A stretch of 64,000 bases of DNA from Bacillus sp. OV166 (GTDB lineage Bacteria; Bacillota; Bacilli; Bacillales; Cytobacillaceae): assembly GCF_900177675.1 (NCBI RefSeq), contig NZ_FXWM01000001.1, positions 2,985,001 to 3,049,000 on the forward strand, in the 5' to 3' direction. The notes beneath the pieces were generated by a model. That model saw only the letters and a list, made by a program, of their open reading frames with translations, ran no database searches and had not been told where the DNA came from. This document shows, piece by piece, positions 35,539 to 44,372 of this stretch. The position numbers were made by a program, and so were the translations under genes. How positions within the stretch are numbered: position 1 is the stretch's first letter; the number at the start of each line of letters is the position of its first letter.

Positions 35539-36909
35539 TTGAAAATAGATATCAGAAATATCGAAAAATTAGTGGATTATGATAATATATTAGTTGCCGA
35601 TAAAAAAGGAATAATCATTTTTTTTGATCTAGCCGATTTAAATGTACTTAGAGAAATTGGTCTTAGACCTGAGGAATTTATGGGAAAACATATTACCTCA
35701 TTTTATAAAAACCTTACAAATGAAAACAGCACCATTATGAGAGTAATAAAAAGTGGAAAAGCCGAAAGTAATGTTAGACAACTGTTGGTTACAAAAAGTG
35801 GAAATCATTTTGAGTCAATAAACTCCACATATCCGATTATTGACAACAATAAAGTGGTTGGAGCAATTGAGTTCTCAAAACACATTTATTCCAAGGAAAA
35901 TATTCAGTCTTTGGAAAAAATGGCAAGCCATAAAGTTTATCGAAAAAATAATACCATTTATACAATTGAAAATATTATTACTGCCAATCCAAATATGAGA
36001 GCCATTAAGAATAAGATAGAGAAAATTGCGAAAACCAATTCTACTGTCCTAATAAATGGTAAAACCGGCACAGGAAAAGAGGTTGTTGCCCAGTCGATAC
36101 ACAATTTAAGTGATCGATATGGTTCTCCTTTTCTTTCACTAAACTGCAGTGCGATTCCACCTAACCTGCTGGAGAGTACTTTGTTTGGTACGGTGAGAGG
36201 AAGTTTTACAGGCTCCACAGATATGCCAGGATTAATGGAACAAGCTGAAGGTGGAACATTATTTTTGGATGAAATTAATTCTTTAGATTATTATCTTCAG
36301 GCAAAACTGCTCAAAGCGATTGAAGAAAAAATGATAAGAAGAATTGGCGGGAACAAAAATATTTATGTTGACATAAGGATCATTTCGGCAACAAATGAAG
36401 ATCCAGAAATCCTAGTTTCTGAAAAAAGATTGCGAGAGGATCTTTTCTACAGATTGGGAGTTGTCCAAATTGATTTACCTACTTTAGCTGAAAGAGAAGA
36501 AGATATTGAAACATTGCTTGAGTATTATATTCATTTTTACAATAATCACATGAATATGTTTATTGAAGGTGTAAAACCCGAAGTGTTGGAATGGTTTAAA
36601 AGGTATCCATGGCCAGGGAATATTAGAGAATTAAAGAATGCAATCGAAACAGCTTATAATAATGCTACTTCTAATCAGATTTCTATTGAGGATATACCTA
36701 AGAGAATTAGAAAATACAATGAGGCAGCAATAAGTAATCAAAAGAATACCAAGGAATGGACTCTAAAAAATGCGATTGAGGAGTTTGAGAAATCGATCAT
36801 TATTAGTGAATATAAAAATACAAATTGGAAATTAACAGAACTGGCAACACGATTAGGAATTTCCAAACAATTATTAAATTATAAATTGGAAAAATACAAT
36901 TTGAGGTAA
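35539..36909 (+). CDS. Sigma-54 activator: PAS + AAA+ + Fis-type HTH
   Basis: A 456-residue bacterial enhancer-binding protein. Residues 1-115 are a PAS-like sensor (VADKKGIIIFFDLADLNVLR). The AAA+ domain spans about 145-375: Walker A GKTGTGKE, the sigma-54 contact loop, Walker B GGTLFLDEI and the arginine region RLREDLFYRLG. The contact loop, usually GAFTGA, reads GSFTGS but keeps the essential Phe, Thr and Gly. The C-terminus has a Fis-type helix-turn-helix (KLTELATRLGISKQLLNYKL). It should drive the -24/-12 promoter at 31097 in response to an unknown small molecule. Confidence 0.87.
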   Translation: MKIDIRNIEKLVDYDNILVADKKGIIIFFDLADLNVLREIGLRPEEFMGKHITSFYKNLTNENSTIMRVIKSGKAESNVRQLLVTKSGNHFESINSTYPIIDNNKVVGAIEFSKHIYSKENIQSLEKMASHKVYRKNNTIYTIENIITANPNMRAIKNKIEKIAKTNSTVLINGKTGTGKEVVAQSIHNLSDRYGSPFLSLNCSAIPPNLLESTLFGTVRGSFTGSTDMPGLMEQAEGGTLFLDEINSLDYYLQAKLLKAIEEKMIRRIGGNKNIYVDIRIISATNEDPEILVSEKRLREDLFYRLGVVQIDLPTLAEREEDIETLLEYYIHFYNNHMNMFIEGVKPEVLEWFKRYPWPGNIRELKNAIETAYNNATSNQISIEDIPKRIRKYNEAAISNQKNTKEWTLKNAIEEFEKSIIISEYKNTNWKLTELATRLGISKQLLNYKLEKYNLR

Positions 36910-36942
36910 AAATTTTTTACTACTAGGTAAAAAATTTTTACC
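36905..36942. repeat. Pair of AT palindromes after the activator gene
   Basis: GGTAAAAATTTTTTAC (36905-36920) and GGTAAAAAATTTTTACC (36926-36942) are 21 bp apart, two helical turns. They match the palindrome at 30920. The first includes the stop codon of the activator gene. They are likely binding sites of the activator. Confidence 0.6.
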
Positions 36943-37002
36943 GTTTTTAATTTAGTTTAGTAATGGCAAATATAATTAGACGTTAAAGGACCACAGGGAC
37001 GG

Positions 37003-37305
37003 TTTTCATGGCCTTTTTCGTTCAAAAGTTGTGCCTACTTACATAATTATATTGATCAAGGCGAGAAGGATCCACTTACCGATAAGGTTTATCAATATTA
37101 TATAGATGAGGCTCCAGTATTTGTAAAGGGACAAGCGTGCAAACCTCGTGCGTTTATTAAGAAGTATATTCAGTATGGAGATAATAAAGAGAACCTATAT
37201 AAAATTGAAAATTTAAAATCTCAATACGGTACAGATCTTCTTGATGATTCATATGAATCTGGAGTATGTAAATTAGTTAATGGAAATTCAAATTTAAATT
37301 CCTAG
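37003..37305 (+). pseudogene. C-terminal remnant of an unidentified gene
   Basis: A startless open frame of about 100 codons ending at TAG 37303 (YQYYIDEAPVFVKGQACKPR, then LYKIENLKSQYGTDLLDDSY). Codon use looks like real coding sequence, but there is no ribosome site or start. I do not recognise the family. The paired palindromes just upstream suggest it may once have belonged to a second operon of the sigma-54 activator. Confidence 0.4.
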
Positions 37306-37337
37306 TTGACACATTGGATTAATATGCTTATTATAAT
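37306..37337 (+). promoter_or_regulatory. Sigma-A-type promoter
   Basis: TTGACA (37306-37311), a 17-bp spacer, then TATTAT (37329-37334) overlapping TATAAT (37332-37337). It would start a leader of roughly 60-70 nt before the hairpin at 37407. Confidence 0.7.
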
Positions 37338-37406
37338 GTAATAGATACATAATATTCCAAATAATGTATATAAAAACTTGTGAGCTTAGCTTATCAGTCA
37401 ACTGAA

Positions 37407-37442
37407 GGCTGCTTCCATTCTAAATGGGGGCAGTCTTTTTTA
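37407..37442 (+). terminator. Leader terminator/attenuator
   Basis: GGCTGCTTCCATT (37407-37419) pairs with AATGGGGGCAGTC (37423-37435), then six T residues. It lies between the promoter and the gene at 37469 with no gene of its own, so readthrough must be controlled. An upstream hairpin CAGT-CA-ACTG (37396) could take part in an alternative fold. Confidence 0.7.
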
Positions 37443-37468
37443 TTAAATGTTAGGAGGGAGCAAAGAGC

Positions 37469-38653
37469 ATGCATGCCTTATTTGTAAAAAATAGCAAGCA
37501 GCGTAAGTGGCTTGAACGGCTGTACCCATTAGAAGCGGACTTTAAAGCACAAGCCTCGCAAATCGACAAGGAGGGCAGCTTCCCTAGAGAGAATATCCAA
37601 GCGTTAAGAAAAATCGGTTATACCAAATTGACCTTACCAGAGGAATTTGGCGGGTCAGGATTTTCTCTATACGATTCCATTCTCTTACAAGAAAAGCTGG
37701 GAAGCTATGATGGCAGCACCGCGTTATCGATTGGATGGACATTAATGACCGTTGGAGAATTATTTGAAAATCGGTATTGGAATCCAGAAAAGTTAGCGTT
37801 TTTTGCTGAAGAGGTGAACAATGGGGCCATCATTAACCGAGCAGTAAGCGAAATGGCTACAGGCAGTCCCATTCGCGGTGGCCGGCCCGGAACAAGTGCT
37901 AAGCGGGCAGCTGGAAAATGGGTGATTAATGGGCGGAAGAACTATACAACCTGTTCACCGGAACTGGATTATTTTTTAACTTCTGCTTGGATCGAAGAAA
38001 AAGGAACGGTAGGCTTTTTGCTGATTCCAAAAGAAGCGGAAGGACTAACCATCGAGGAAAATTGGAATGTAATCGCGATGCGAGGTACCGGCAGCCATGA
38101 TCTAGTATTAGAAAACGTGGAAGTGGATGAGTCGGACTTAGTCGAAATTCCCAGTTATCATACGGGGTTTAAACTGAATGGCTGGGGTCTGCTGATTCCT
38201 GCCACCTATTTAGGGATCGCGCAGGCGGCCAGGGACTATGCACTCGAATTTGCCAATACCCATTCGCCCAATAGTATTAAGGGTCCAATCGCTCAGCTGT
38301 CGAACGTGCAGGCTTTATTAGGCGAGATGGACTTGGAATTATACAAAGCAAGATTTGCCCTATATGGTACGGCAGAGGCTTACATTGATGAGGATCGTCA
38401 ACGGGATATCACAAATGAAGCACTTGTAGCCAAACATCTTGTGACCAATTCCGCGATTACCGTGGTCGACAAAGCTATGCGATTAGTCGGAGCAAAAAGC
38501 TTACAGCTGACCAATCCACTGCAGCGTTATTACCGAGATGTCCGGGCAGGCCTGCATAATCCGCCGATGGATGATCTAACTATTTTAAAATTAGCTCAAA
38601 CAGCTATTCAACAATATGAATCTAAGGGAGGAAAAGACAATGAAAATGAATAA
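37469..38653 (+). CDS. Acyl-CoA dehydrogenase-family flavoprotein
   Basis: A 394-residue protein with the acyl-CoA dehydrogenase fold: N-terminal helices (YTKLTLPEEFGGSGFSLYDS), the central flavin domain (AVSEMATGSPIRGG, then WVINGRKNYTTCSPELDYFL) and C-terminal helices. No acyl-CoA pathway genes lie nearby. It heads an operon with a polar-amino-acid-type ABC importer, a context typical of sulfur or amino-compound scavenging monooxygenases (DszC/SfnB-like). Either a dehydrogenase or a flavin-dependent monooxygenase is possible. AGGAGGGAG precedes the ATG, and the next gene starts inside its last codons. Confidence 0.8.
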   Translation: MHALFVKNSKQRKWLERLYPLEADFKAQASQIDKEGSFPRENIQALRKIGYTKLTLPEEFGGSGFSLYDSILLQEKLGSYDGSTALSIGWTLMTVGELFENRYWNPEKLAFFAEEVNNGAIINRAVSEMATGSPIRGGRPGTSAKRAAGKWVINGRKNYTTCSPELDYFLTSAWIEEKGTVGFLLIPKEAEGLTIEENWNVIAMRGTGSHDLVLENVEVDESDLVEIPSYHTGFKLNGWGLLIPATYLGIAQAARDYALEFANTHSPNSIKGPIAQLSNVQALLGEMDLELYKARFALYGTAEAYIDEDRQRDITNEALVAKHLVTNSAITVVDKAMRLVGAKSLQLTNPLQRYYRDVRAGLHNPPMDDLTILKLAQTAIQQYESKGGKDNENE

Positions 38654-39512
38654 GTTTTTTAAAATCGCAGCTACAGGAATCGCTTTAGTAACCCTCATTG
38701 CGGGCTGCGGCTCAACGTCAACAACTGGGGCAAAATCGGATGAGGGAGCTGCTAAGAAAGAAGTAAGAAAAGTAAAAGTAGCGTTTGATCAAGGCGGTAA
38801 ACCAATCGGATACCTAGATGAAAAGGGCAACCCAACCGGATATGAAATTGAAGTCATGAAATTAGTGGATAAAGCATTGCCAGAATATGAATTCGAATAT
38901 GTGCCAACATCCAGTGAAGATTTATTGGTAGGGGTGCAGCAAGGAAAATATCAAGTAGGGGTAAAAAATGCCTGGTTCACAGAGGAAAGAACGAAGAGTT
39001 ATATTTTTCCGAAAGAATTCCTCGGACTTAGCGGAGTTGGCATTTTGTTAAAAAAGAAAAACGATAATATAAAAGACTTATCAGACTTTGCTAAAGCTAA
39101 GCTTTCGTTAGCACCTATTGCGGCAAGTAATGCTCAATATACCATTGTAGATGAATATAACCAAGCCAATCCAGACAATAAAGTTAAACTGGAAGCAGGA
39201 GATGCATTCTCAGTGGATGTCGTTCAATGGGTAAATGAAGGACGTGTAGATGGAGGCATTTATTTGGGAGCAACGTATGAAAAGCAAGTTCTTGCAAAGG
39301 ATGGTCCTTATCATAATTTAGCAAATGACCTTGTTTATAATGAGTTTGCGGTTGTCAAAACGTGGCCATTATTCAACAAAAAAGAACAAGAATTTGCAGA
39401 TGCCTATGATCAAGCCATCAAGAAAATAAAAGAGGAAAAGAAGACAAACAAACTGATGGTTAAGTTCTATAATACTGATTTATTTAAACTATTGGATACT
39501 GTTAAAAGGTAA
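38640..39512 (+). CDS. ABC transporter substrate-binding lipoprotein (family 3)
   Basis: A 290-residue lipoprotein. The signal peptide ends in the lipobox LIAGC at about residue 23, so it is anchored outside the membrane. The bacterial family-3 solute-binding fold follows (VKVAFDQGGKPIGYLDEKGN, then GYEIEVMKLV). The start at ATG 38640 follows GGGAGG and overlaps the upstream stop by 14 nt. Family-3 proteins bind polar amino acids and related compounds; the ligand here is not known. Confidence 0.87.
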   Translation: MKMNKFFKIAATGIALVTLIAGCGSTSTTGAKSDEGAAKKEVRKVKVAFDQGGKPIGYLDEKGNPTGYEIEVMKLVDKALPEYEFEYVPTSSEDLLVGVQQGKYQVGVKNAWFTEERTKSYIFPKEFLGLSGVGILLKKKNDNIKDLSDFAKAKLSLAPIAASNAQYTIVDEYNQANPDNKVKLEAGDAFSVDVVQWVNEGRVDGGIYLGATYEKQVLAKDGPYHNLANDLVYNEFAVVKTWPLFNKKEQEFADAYDQAIKKIKEEKKTNKLMVKFYNTDLFKLLDTVKR

Positions 39513-39533
39513 CCATCTAAAAAGAGGTGGAAT

Positions 39534-40241
39534 ATGCAAACGTATTTTGATAGTACCTACATTTGGGGAGCATTGCCACAACTTCTTTCGTTTCTACACG
39601 TAACCTTTATGGTTGCAGGTCTATCGGTTTTGTTCGGTACGATTCTAGGTTTTATCTTAGCCGTAATGAAACTCGGAACGAGTACGGCTGCCAGAAAAAT
39701 CGCCAATGGGTATACCACCATTTTAAGGTGTACCCCCTCTATTGTTCTTTTATTTTTAGTGTATTACGGGCTTCCGGCAATAGCCAGTAACTTTGGTACA
39801 GAACTGAATCATCTTCACACTTTGATTTATGTTGTGATTACCTTTTCGCTGCAATTTGGGGCCTTCATGTCTGAGGTGATGAGAACGGCCTATGAAGCGA
39901 TCGACCGTGGACAATATGAGGCAGCGGTTAGTGTCGGGCTTAGTCCTGCCCAAGCATTTCGGAGAATTGTGTTGCCGCAAGCATTTGTTGTCGCATTGCC
40001 CAATTTCGGCAACAGCCTCCTTGAATTAATGAAAGAAGGATCATTAGCGTATACCATTGGTTTGGTTGATATTATGGGGAAAGCAAGCCTTATTATTTCA
40101 AATAACTATAATTCTCATTCGTTAGAAATTTATCTTGCCTTATCTCTTATATACTGGGTTTTATCCATTTTGATTGAACAGTTCTTTTCAAATTTAGAAA
40201 AGATTTTTAGTAAAGGTAAACTGGTTATAAAAACGACATAG
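39534..40241 (+). CDS. Amino acid-type ABC transporter permease
   Basis: A 235-residue HisM/HisQ-type permease with about five membrane segments. The ATPase-contact EAA loop is YEAIDRGQYEAAVSVGLSPA followed by QAFRRIVLPQAF. It starts 21 nt after the binding-protein gene. It forms the membrane channel with the homologous permease at 40253. Confidence 0.87.
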   Translation: MQTYFDSTYIWGALPQLLSFLHVTFMVAGLSVLFGTILGFILAVMKLGTSTAARKIANGYTTILRCTPSIVLLFLVYYGLPAIASNFGTELNHLHTLIYVVITFSLQFGAFMSEVMRTAYEAIDRGQYEAAVSVGLSPAQAFRRIVLPQAFVVALPNFGNSLLELMKEGSLAYTIGLVDIMGKASLIISNNYNSHSLEIYLALSLIYWVLSILIEQFFSNLEKIFSKGKLVIKTT

Positions 40242-40252
40242 GGGGTGACAGC

Positions 40253-40966
40253 ATGTCGGTCGGATTGGATGTTTCATTTTTAGTTAAAACCTTTTTTGTT
40301 GCATTATCTGGAGTGCCTATAGCCTTACTCATTACGATTGTCTCCTTACTCATTGCTCTGCCTTCAGGATTTTTGCTCGCCTTATCGCGGATTAATAGAA
40401 TTCCAGTGATAAGCCAGTTGGCACGAGTCTATGTTTCATTTGTGAGAGGGACTCCTGTTATTGTTCAAATTTTTATTATTTTTACAAGTGTTCCTTTACT
40501 ATTGGCTCCCATATTCGAGAAGTATCATGTTAAAACGAGTATCTACGATATCAATCCGATTTGGTACGCATTTATTGTTTTCTCGTTGAATACAACGGCT
40601 ATTTTAATTGAAGTATTTCGTTCTGCTATTAGCACGGTCAGTAAGGGGCAGCTGGAAGCAGCTTATTCTGTTGGGTTGAACAATGTGCAAGCGTTTAGAA
40701 GAATACTCATTCCACAAATATTAGTGGTGGCATTGCCCAATATTTGTACAGCAACGGTCAATCTTATTAAAGCTACCTCTTTGGGTTATGCTTTGTCATT
40801 GAGAGAGATTACGTTAAAAGCTCAAGTGGCAGCCAATGTTGGCTACAATTTTATTGAAGCGTACATCGATATCTTTCTTGTCTATCTCATTTTATGCAGC
40901 TTAGTGGAAACCTTATTTAAGCTGTATGAAAAACGGTTAAGGAAGTATAAAGCAGCCGCTGCCTAA
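40253..40966 (+). CDS. Amino acid-type ABC transporter permease (second)
   Basis: A 237-residue permease homologous to its neighbour, with the EAA loop [20 protein letters not shown] then [17 protein letters not shown] lies before the ATG. Two different permeases point to a heterodimeric channel, as in the YxeN- or TcyLM-type systems. Confidence 0.87.
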   Translation: MSVGLDVSFLVKTFFVALSGVPIALLITIVSLLIALPSGFLLALSRINRIPVISQLARVYVSFVRGTPVIVQIFIIFTSVPLLLAPIFEKYHVKTSIYDINPIWYAFIVFSLNTTAILIEVFRSAISTVSKGQLEAAYSVGLNNVQAFRRILIPQILVVALPNICTATVNLIKATSLGYALSLREITLKAQVAANVGYNFIEAYIDIFLVYLILCSLVETLFKLYEKRLRKYKAAAA

Positions 40967-40988
40967 GATCATGATTGGAGGCAAAGTC

Positions 40989-41744
40989 ATGTTAGAGATT
41001 AAAAATATCCACAAGTCCTTTGGTAAGAATGAGATTTTAAAAGGAGTAGATTTACAGATTGATAGGGGTGATGTGGTTGTCATTCTTGGCCCGAGTGGCT
41101 CTGGTAAGACCACATTGCTTCGGTGCATTAACTTTCTTGAACGAGCCGATCAGGGGCAAGCCATTTTTGGTGATATTTATGTAAACCTTAAATCGGCAAC
41201 CAAAAAACAAATACATCAAATCAGGCAAAAGATTGCTTTTGTGTTTCAGAATTATAATCTGTTTACGAATAAAACAGTTTTAGAGAATGTGACAGAAGGT
41301 CTTATCATTGGAAGAAAGGTGCCGAAAGCAGAAGCCAATGAGCTGGGGCAACAGGCCTTGGCGAAGGTCGGATTGGCAGATAAATTGAATTCCTACCCTA
41401 GTGAACTGTCTGGCGGGCAGCAGCAGCGGGTTGGCATTGCTAGAGCGATTGCGTTAAATCCAGATATTATTTTATTTGATGAACCAACGTCTGCACTGGA
41501 TCCAGAATTAGTCGGTGAAGTCTTAACCGTCATGAAAAATATTGCAAAAGAAGGAACAACCATGTTAGTGGTGACGCATGAAATGTCTTTTGCAAAGGAT
41601 GTAGCCAACAGAGTCATCTTTATGGATGGCGGTGTGATCGTAGAAGAGAATTCTCCAAAGGAGATTTTCTCAAGACCAAAAGAAGAAAGAACCCAGCATT
41701 TCTTAAGACGGGTCATACCTGAGGATTTTATTTATAATATTTAA
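40989..41744 (+). CDS. Amino acid-type ABC transporter ATP-binding protein
   Basis: A 251-residue ATPase with Walker [11 protein letters not shown]-loop FVFQNYNLF, signature LSGGQQQR, Walker [15 protein letters not shown] and H-loop VVTHE. I place the start at ATG 40989, after GGAGGCAAAG. It completes the importer begun at 38640. The terminator at 41754 closes the operon. Confidence 0.92.
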   Translation: MLEIKNIHKSFGKNEILKGVDLQIDRGDVVVILGPSGSGKTTLLRCINFLERADQGQAIFGDIYVNLKSATKKQIHQIRQKIAFVFQNYNLFTNKTVLENVTEGLIIGRKVPKAEANELGQQALAKVGLADKLNSYPSELSGGQQQRVGIARAIALNPDIILFDEPTSALDPELVGEVLTVMKNIAKEGTTMLVVTHEMSFAKDVANRVIFMDGGVIVEENSPKEIFSRPKEERTQHFLRRVIPEDFIYNI

Positions 41745-41753
41745 TGAATGAGA

Positions 41754-41779
41754 AACCTCTAGAAATGGAGGTTCTTTTC
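41754..41779 (+). terminator. Terminator of the ABC operon
   Basis: AACCTC pairs with GAGGTT around TAGAAATG, followed by CTTTTC. Confidence 0.75.
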
Positions 41780-41837
41780 ATTGCTCCCATCACAATGTCT
41801 TGTAACTAATACTTTAATTTGATTTGGTATAAAAAGA

Positions 41838-42086
41838 TTAATGTTTAATGATATAGAGAATTTCCTTGGTAAATAGAGGAGCAAGTGTCAGAATATCGGT
41901 CGGATTGTCTAGCAATCGTGCTAACCTGATGACGGCATCCAACATCGATAACTCCATCGGGCTGATAAACATGGCTCGCTTAGCATTCTCTTTCTTACCA
42001 CCTTGAATTTTAAAATCACGTAAAACATCTAAGATTTGACTAGGTTGATGATGAAATAGCCACGTGGAAATATGAGGAAAGCTCAA
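41838..42086 (-). pseudogene. AraC_N domain fragment of an AraC-family regulator
   Basis: An 82-codon frame: ISPMELSMLDAVIRLARLLD then ILTLAPLFTKEILYII. This matches the middle of the AraC_N domain, where family members read SPMDLxMLDAVxRLxRLLD-x-P-x-D-I-x-x-LAPLxxREILYRLL. Both the N-terminal quarter and the DNA-binding domain are missing, and there is no ribosome site. It is a remnant of a regulator. Confidence 0.7.
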
Positions 42087-42747
42087 GGGCCAGGTTCAGA
42101 CTTGACTATATGTTTAACAGTTCGGATAAATAAAGTTATGAAAATTAGACAATAGAAAATGACGAATTAGCATTCATCGGCTAATCTTATTAAACGCGAA
42201 ATTTATAGGCAAGTGTATAAATGTATACCCTTGCTTTTTATTGTCAGGTGATTTTTTGCACTTACCGCTTTTACGCTGAACCTTATCACAAGTGATGATA
42301 AGGTTTTTTGGATGAGCCTAATATTAAGGACTATACAACACCTAAAGATCCATTAAGGATGGAAAAGCACTTACATTATCTGTTAAAAGTAAAACTGGTA
42401 GAAGCATTAGTGATAAGACTATTAAAATAAATGGTAAAATTAAAAGCGCTTTTTAAGAACGCCATATTAAGCAACTCCCTTAGTATTATGCTGTTTTTGT
42501 TAAGGATAAAAAACTATATTAATTATGATGGTCGACTTTCGGCATCTTTCTGCTTTTCTTAAATTGAATATACAACTTTGTGGACTTTCTATTAACTTTC
42601 TTGTAAGTATATCTGACAGGGTTTTTTGTTTAATAGTTTTGTGGGGTACAACCCGAATCTAATTAATAAAAAAATTGAGCAACTCTTTGTAGGTTTGTTC
42701 TAATCCTTAATGAGTGTATTTAACTAGACATATAATATATATATATC
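42087..42747. other. Gene-poor stretch with remnants
   Basis: A startless frame at about 42357-42456 (DGKALTLSVKSKTGRSISDK, then TIKINGKIKSAF) resembles the end of a repeat-domain surface protein. AACCTTATC...GATGATAAGGTT followed by TTTTTT at 42284-42313 is terminator-like. Nothing else is supported. Confidence 0.4.
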
Positions 42748-42776
42748 TTGACAGAGCATCTCTGATTAAATACAAT
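42748..42776 (+). promoter_or_regulatory. Promoter of the ArsR gene
   Basis: TTGACA (42748-42753), a 17-bp spacer and TACAAT (42771-42776). The -10 box lies inside the palindromic operator at 42771-42797, so bound repressor would block polymerase. Confidence 0.75.
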
Positions 42777-42797
42777 ATTTCTAGAAATACTGAAATA
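42771..42797. promoter_or_regulatory. Putative ArsR operator 1
   Basis: It contains ATATTTCTAGAAATACTGAA, with the palindromic core TATTTCTAGAAATA. In reverse orientation it matches the elements at 43114 and 44315, upstream of the two following genes. Confidence 0.65.
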
Positions 42798-42824
42798 AGA
42801 ATTGCTGAAAGGAGGTTTTTATCG

Positions 42825-43088
42825 GTGAGTGATGATATTGCAGTAAAAGTCTATAAGGCACTAGGTGAATCGACTCGTTTACAAATCGTAAAATTACTTG
42901 CTCAACAATCAGAGTTAGCTTGCCTGGAAATGGCAAATCAATTAAAAGTCCCTGCCAATTCAACATTGACACATCATTTAAAACCATTACTCGATTGCGG
43001 ATTATTAGCAGTTCGCAGAGAGGGAACCTTCAGATATTACAGTTTACAACGAGAAGTCCTTGAACAATACGCTCCCGCTTTACTTTAA
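42825..43088 (+). CDS. ArsR-family repressor
   Basis: An 87-residue winged helix-turn-helix protein: VYKALGESTRLQIVKLLAQQ, ACLEMANQLKVPANSTLTHH then LKPLLDCGLLAVRREGTFRY. Start GTG 42825 is chosen because AAAGGAGG lies 9 nt before it; the longer upstream frame lacks any ribosome site. Two Cys residues (around 32 and 62) could sense electrophiles, as in other repressors of old-yellow-enzyme genes. It is followed by such an enzyme and an MFS pump, each behind the same palindrome. Confidence 0.83.
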   Translation: MSDDIAVKVYKALGESTRLQIVKLLAQQSELACLEMANQLKVPANSTLTHHLKPLLDCGLLAVRREGTFRYYSLQREVLEQYAPALL

Positions 43089-43113
43089 TGTTAAAGCGGA
43101 ATAATTTTAATTT

Positions 43114-43140
43114 TATTTCAGTATTTATAGAAATACCGTA
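43114..43140. promoter_or_regulatory. Putative ArsR operator 2
   Basis: ATTTCAGTATTTATAGAAAT followed by ACCGTA. It shares the core with operators 1 and 3 and lies 27 bp before the OYE gene start. Confidence 0.65.
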
Positions 43141-43166
43141 TAATTGAAATAAACGGGGGAAAATGT

Positions 43167-44266
43167 ATGGGTCATATTAGCAAAGAAACAAATTCTTGGA
43201 GAAATTTAAAAAATGGGATAGAAAGTAAATTGTTTGAACCGATAAAAATCGGAGCTTGGAATTTACGCTCTCGTATCGCAATGGCACCGTTAACAAGATC
43301 CTTTGCAGATGATCAGACGGGCGTAGTAGGAGAGGATATTGTTGAATATTACCGAAAACGTTCTGCCGATGGAGTTGGTTTAATCATTTCAGAAGGAACC
43401 GTCATTAGTCCTCGTGGAAAAGGCTATCCTGGAATTCCAGGCATTTATTCAGACGAACAAATTAAGGGATGGAAAAAAGTAACTGATGCTGTGCATAAAG
43501 AGGGAGGAACAATGATCGCTCAAATATGGCATGTTGGTCGTTTATCTCATCACGAGCTTGCTGGAAATCTGCCTCCTCAAGCACCATCAGCTATTCCAGC
43601 TGAAGGCCTAGTCTCTCGATTCCGAAAGCCATATGATGTTCCTGAAGAAATGACAATTGAAGATATTAATGAAGTAATCAATCAATATGCGCAAGCTGCG
43701 AAAAATGCAATAGCAGCAGGTTTTGATGGTGTGGAAATTCACGGTGCCCACGGATACTTAATTGACCAATTTAATTCAGATATAACAAATCATCGTACAG
43801 ACGAATATGGGGTGACCTTGCTCAAAGATTAACGTTCATGAAGGAAGTAATTAAAGCAGTTATCGACGCAATCGGTACAGAACGAACAATGATCCGATTC
43901 TCTGCTCATAAAGCAGATATATCAAATTACATGTGGGAAGATCCAGAAATGGCTATTCGTACATTTGTTGAGGCATTTAAGGAAGCGGGTGCAACAATGA
44001 TTCACCCATCAATTATGCAATTTGATCGAGTGCTTGCAAATGGAAAAACGATGCATCAATTAGTCCGAAAATACTGGGATGGTGTCATTATTGGGGTAGG
44101 TACATTAAGTCCAGAAAGGGCGAATCAGGCGATTGAAGAGGGAATAATTGATGTCGCTGCTTTCGGACGTCCATTAATTTCTAATCCTGATTTTATTCAT
44201 CGTTTAAAAAGTGGTAAAGAATTGGAAGAATACGATGTTAAGAAGCATCTTAATACATTAATTTAA
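43167..44266 (+). pseudogene. Old-yellow-enzyme-family flavin oxidoreductase, single frameshift
   Basis: An NADPH:2-enoate reductase/NemA-like FMN enzyme. The first frame (43167-43832) carries the barrel start LFEPIKIGAWNLRSRIAMAP, substrate His pair region EIHGAHGYLIDQFNSDITNH and stops after DEYG. The second part (MKEVIKAVIDAIGTERTMIR, ending with FGRPLISNPDFIHRLKSG) continues in another frame to 44266. Adding one G to the GGGG at 43809-43812 restores D-E-Y-G-G-D-L-A-Q-R-L-T-F, the expected sequence. This is a 1-nt homopolymer deletion, either a real lesion or a sequencing error. The repaired protein has about 366 residues. It probably reduces electrophilic enones or nitro compounds under ArsR control. 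Confidence 0.85.
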
Positions 44267-44314
44267 AGCATTAGAATAGAATGAAGCTGAAATAGCTTCT
44301 TTCATTTTGTTTAT

Positions 44315-44337
44315 TATTTCAGTGTTTATAGAAATAT
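44315..44337. promoter_or_regulatory. Putative ArsR operator 3
   Basis: TATTTCAGTGTTTATAGAAA followed by TAT, nearly identical to operator 2 and 35 bp before the MFS gene. Confidence 0.65.
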
Positions 44338-44372
44338 AGAAATTAATAGTGATATTGAGGAGGAAATTTCAC

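Noticed and set aside
36960..36976. Second sigma-54 promoter at TGGCAAATATAATTAG
   Set aside because: It has a -24-like TGGCA but lacks the -12 TTGC at the right spacing. At best it is a decayed site.
37381..37442. SAM (S-box) riboswitch or T-box before the flavoprotein/ABC operon
   Set aside because: Neither the S-box core (CTTATC-AAGAG-GGTGGAGGGA type) nor the T-box TGGNACCGCG motif is present. Only a terminator stem can be supported.
42714..42824. Longer start for the ArsR protein
   Set aside because: The upstream part covers the promoter and operator and has no ribosome site; GTG 42825 has AAAGGAGG.
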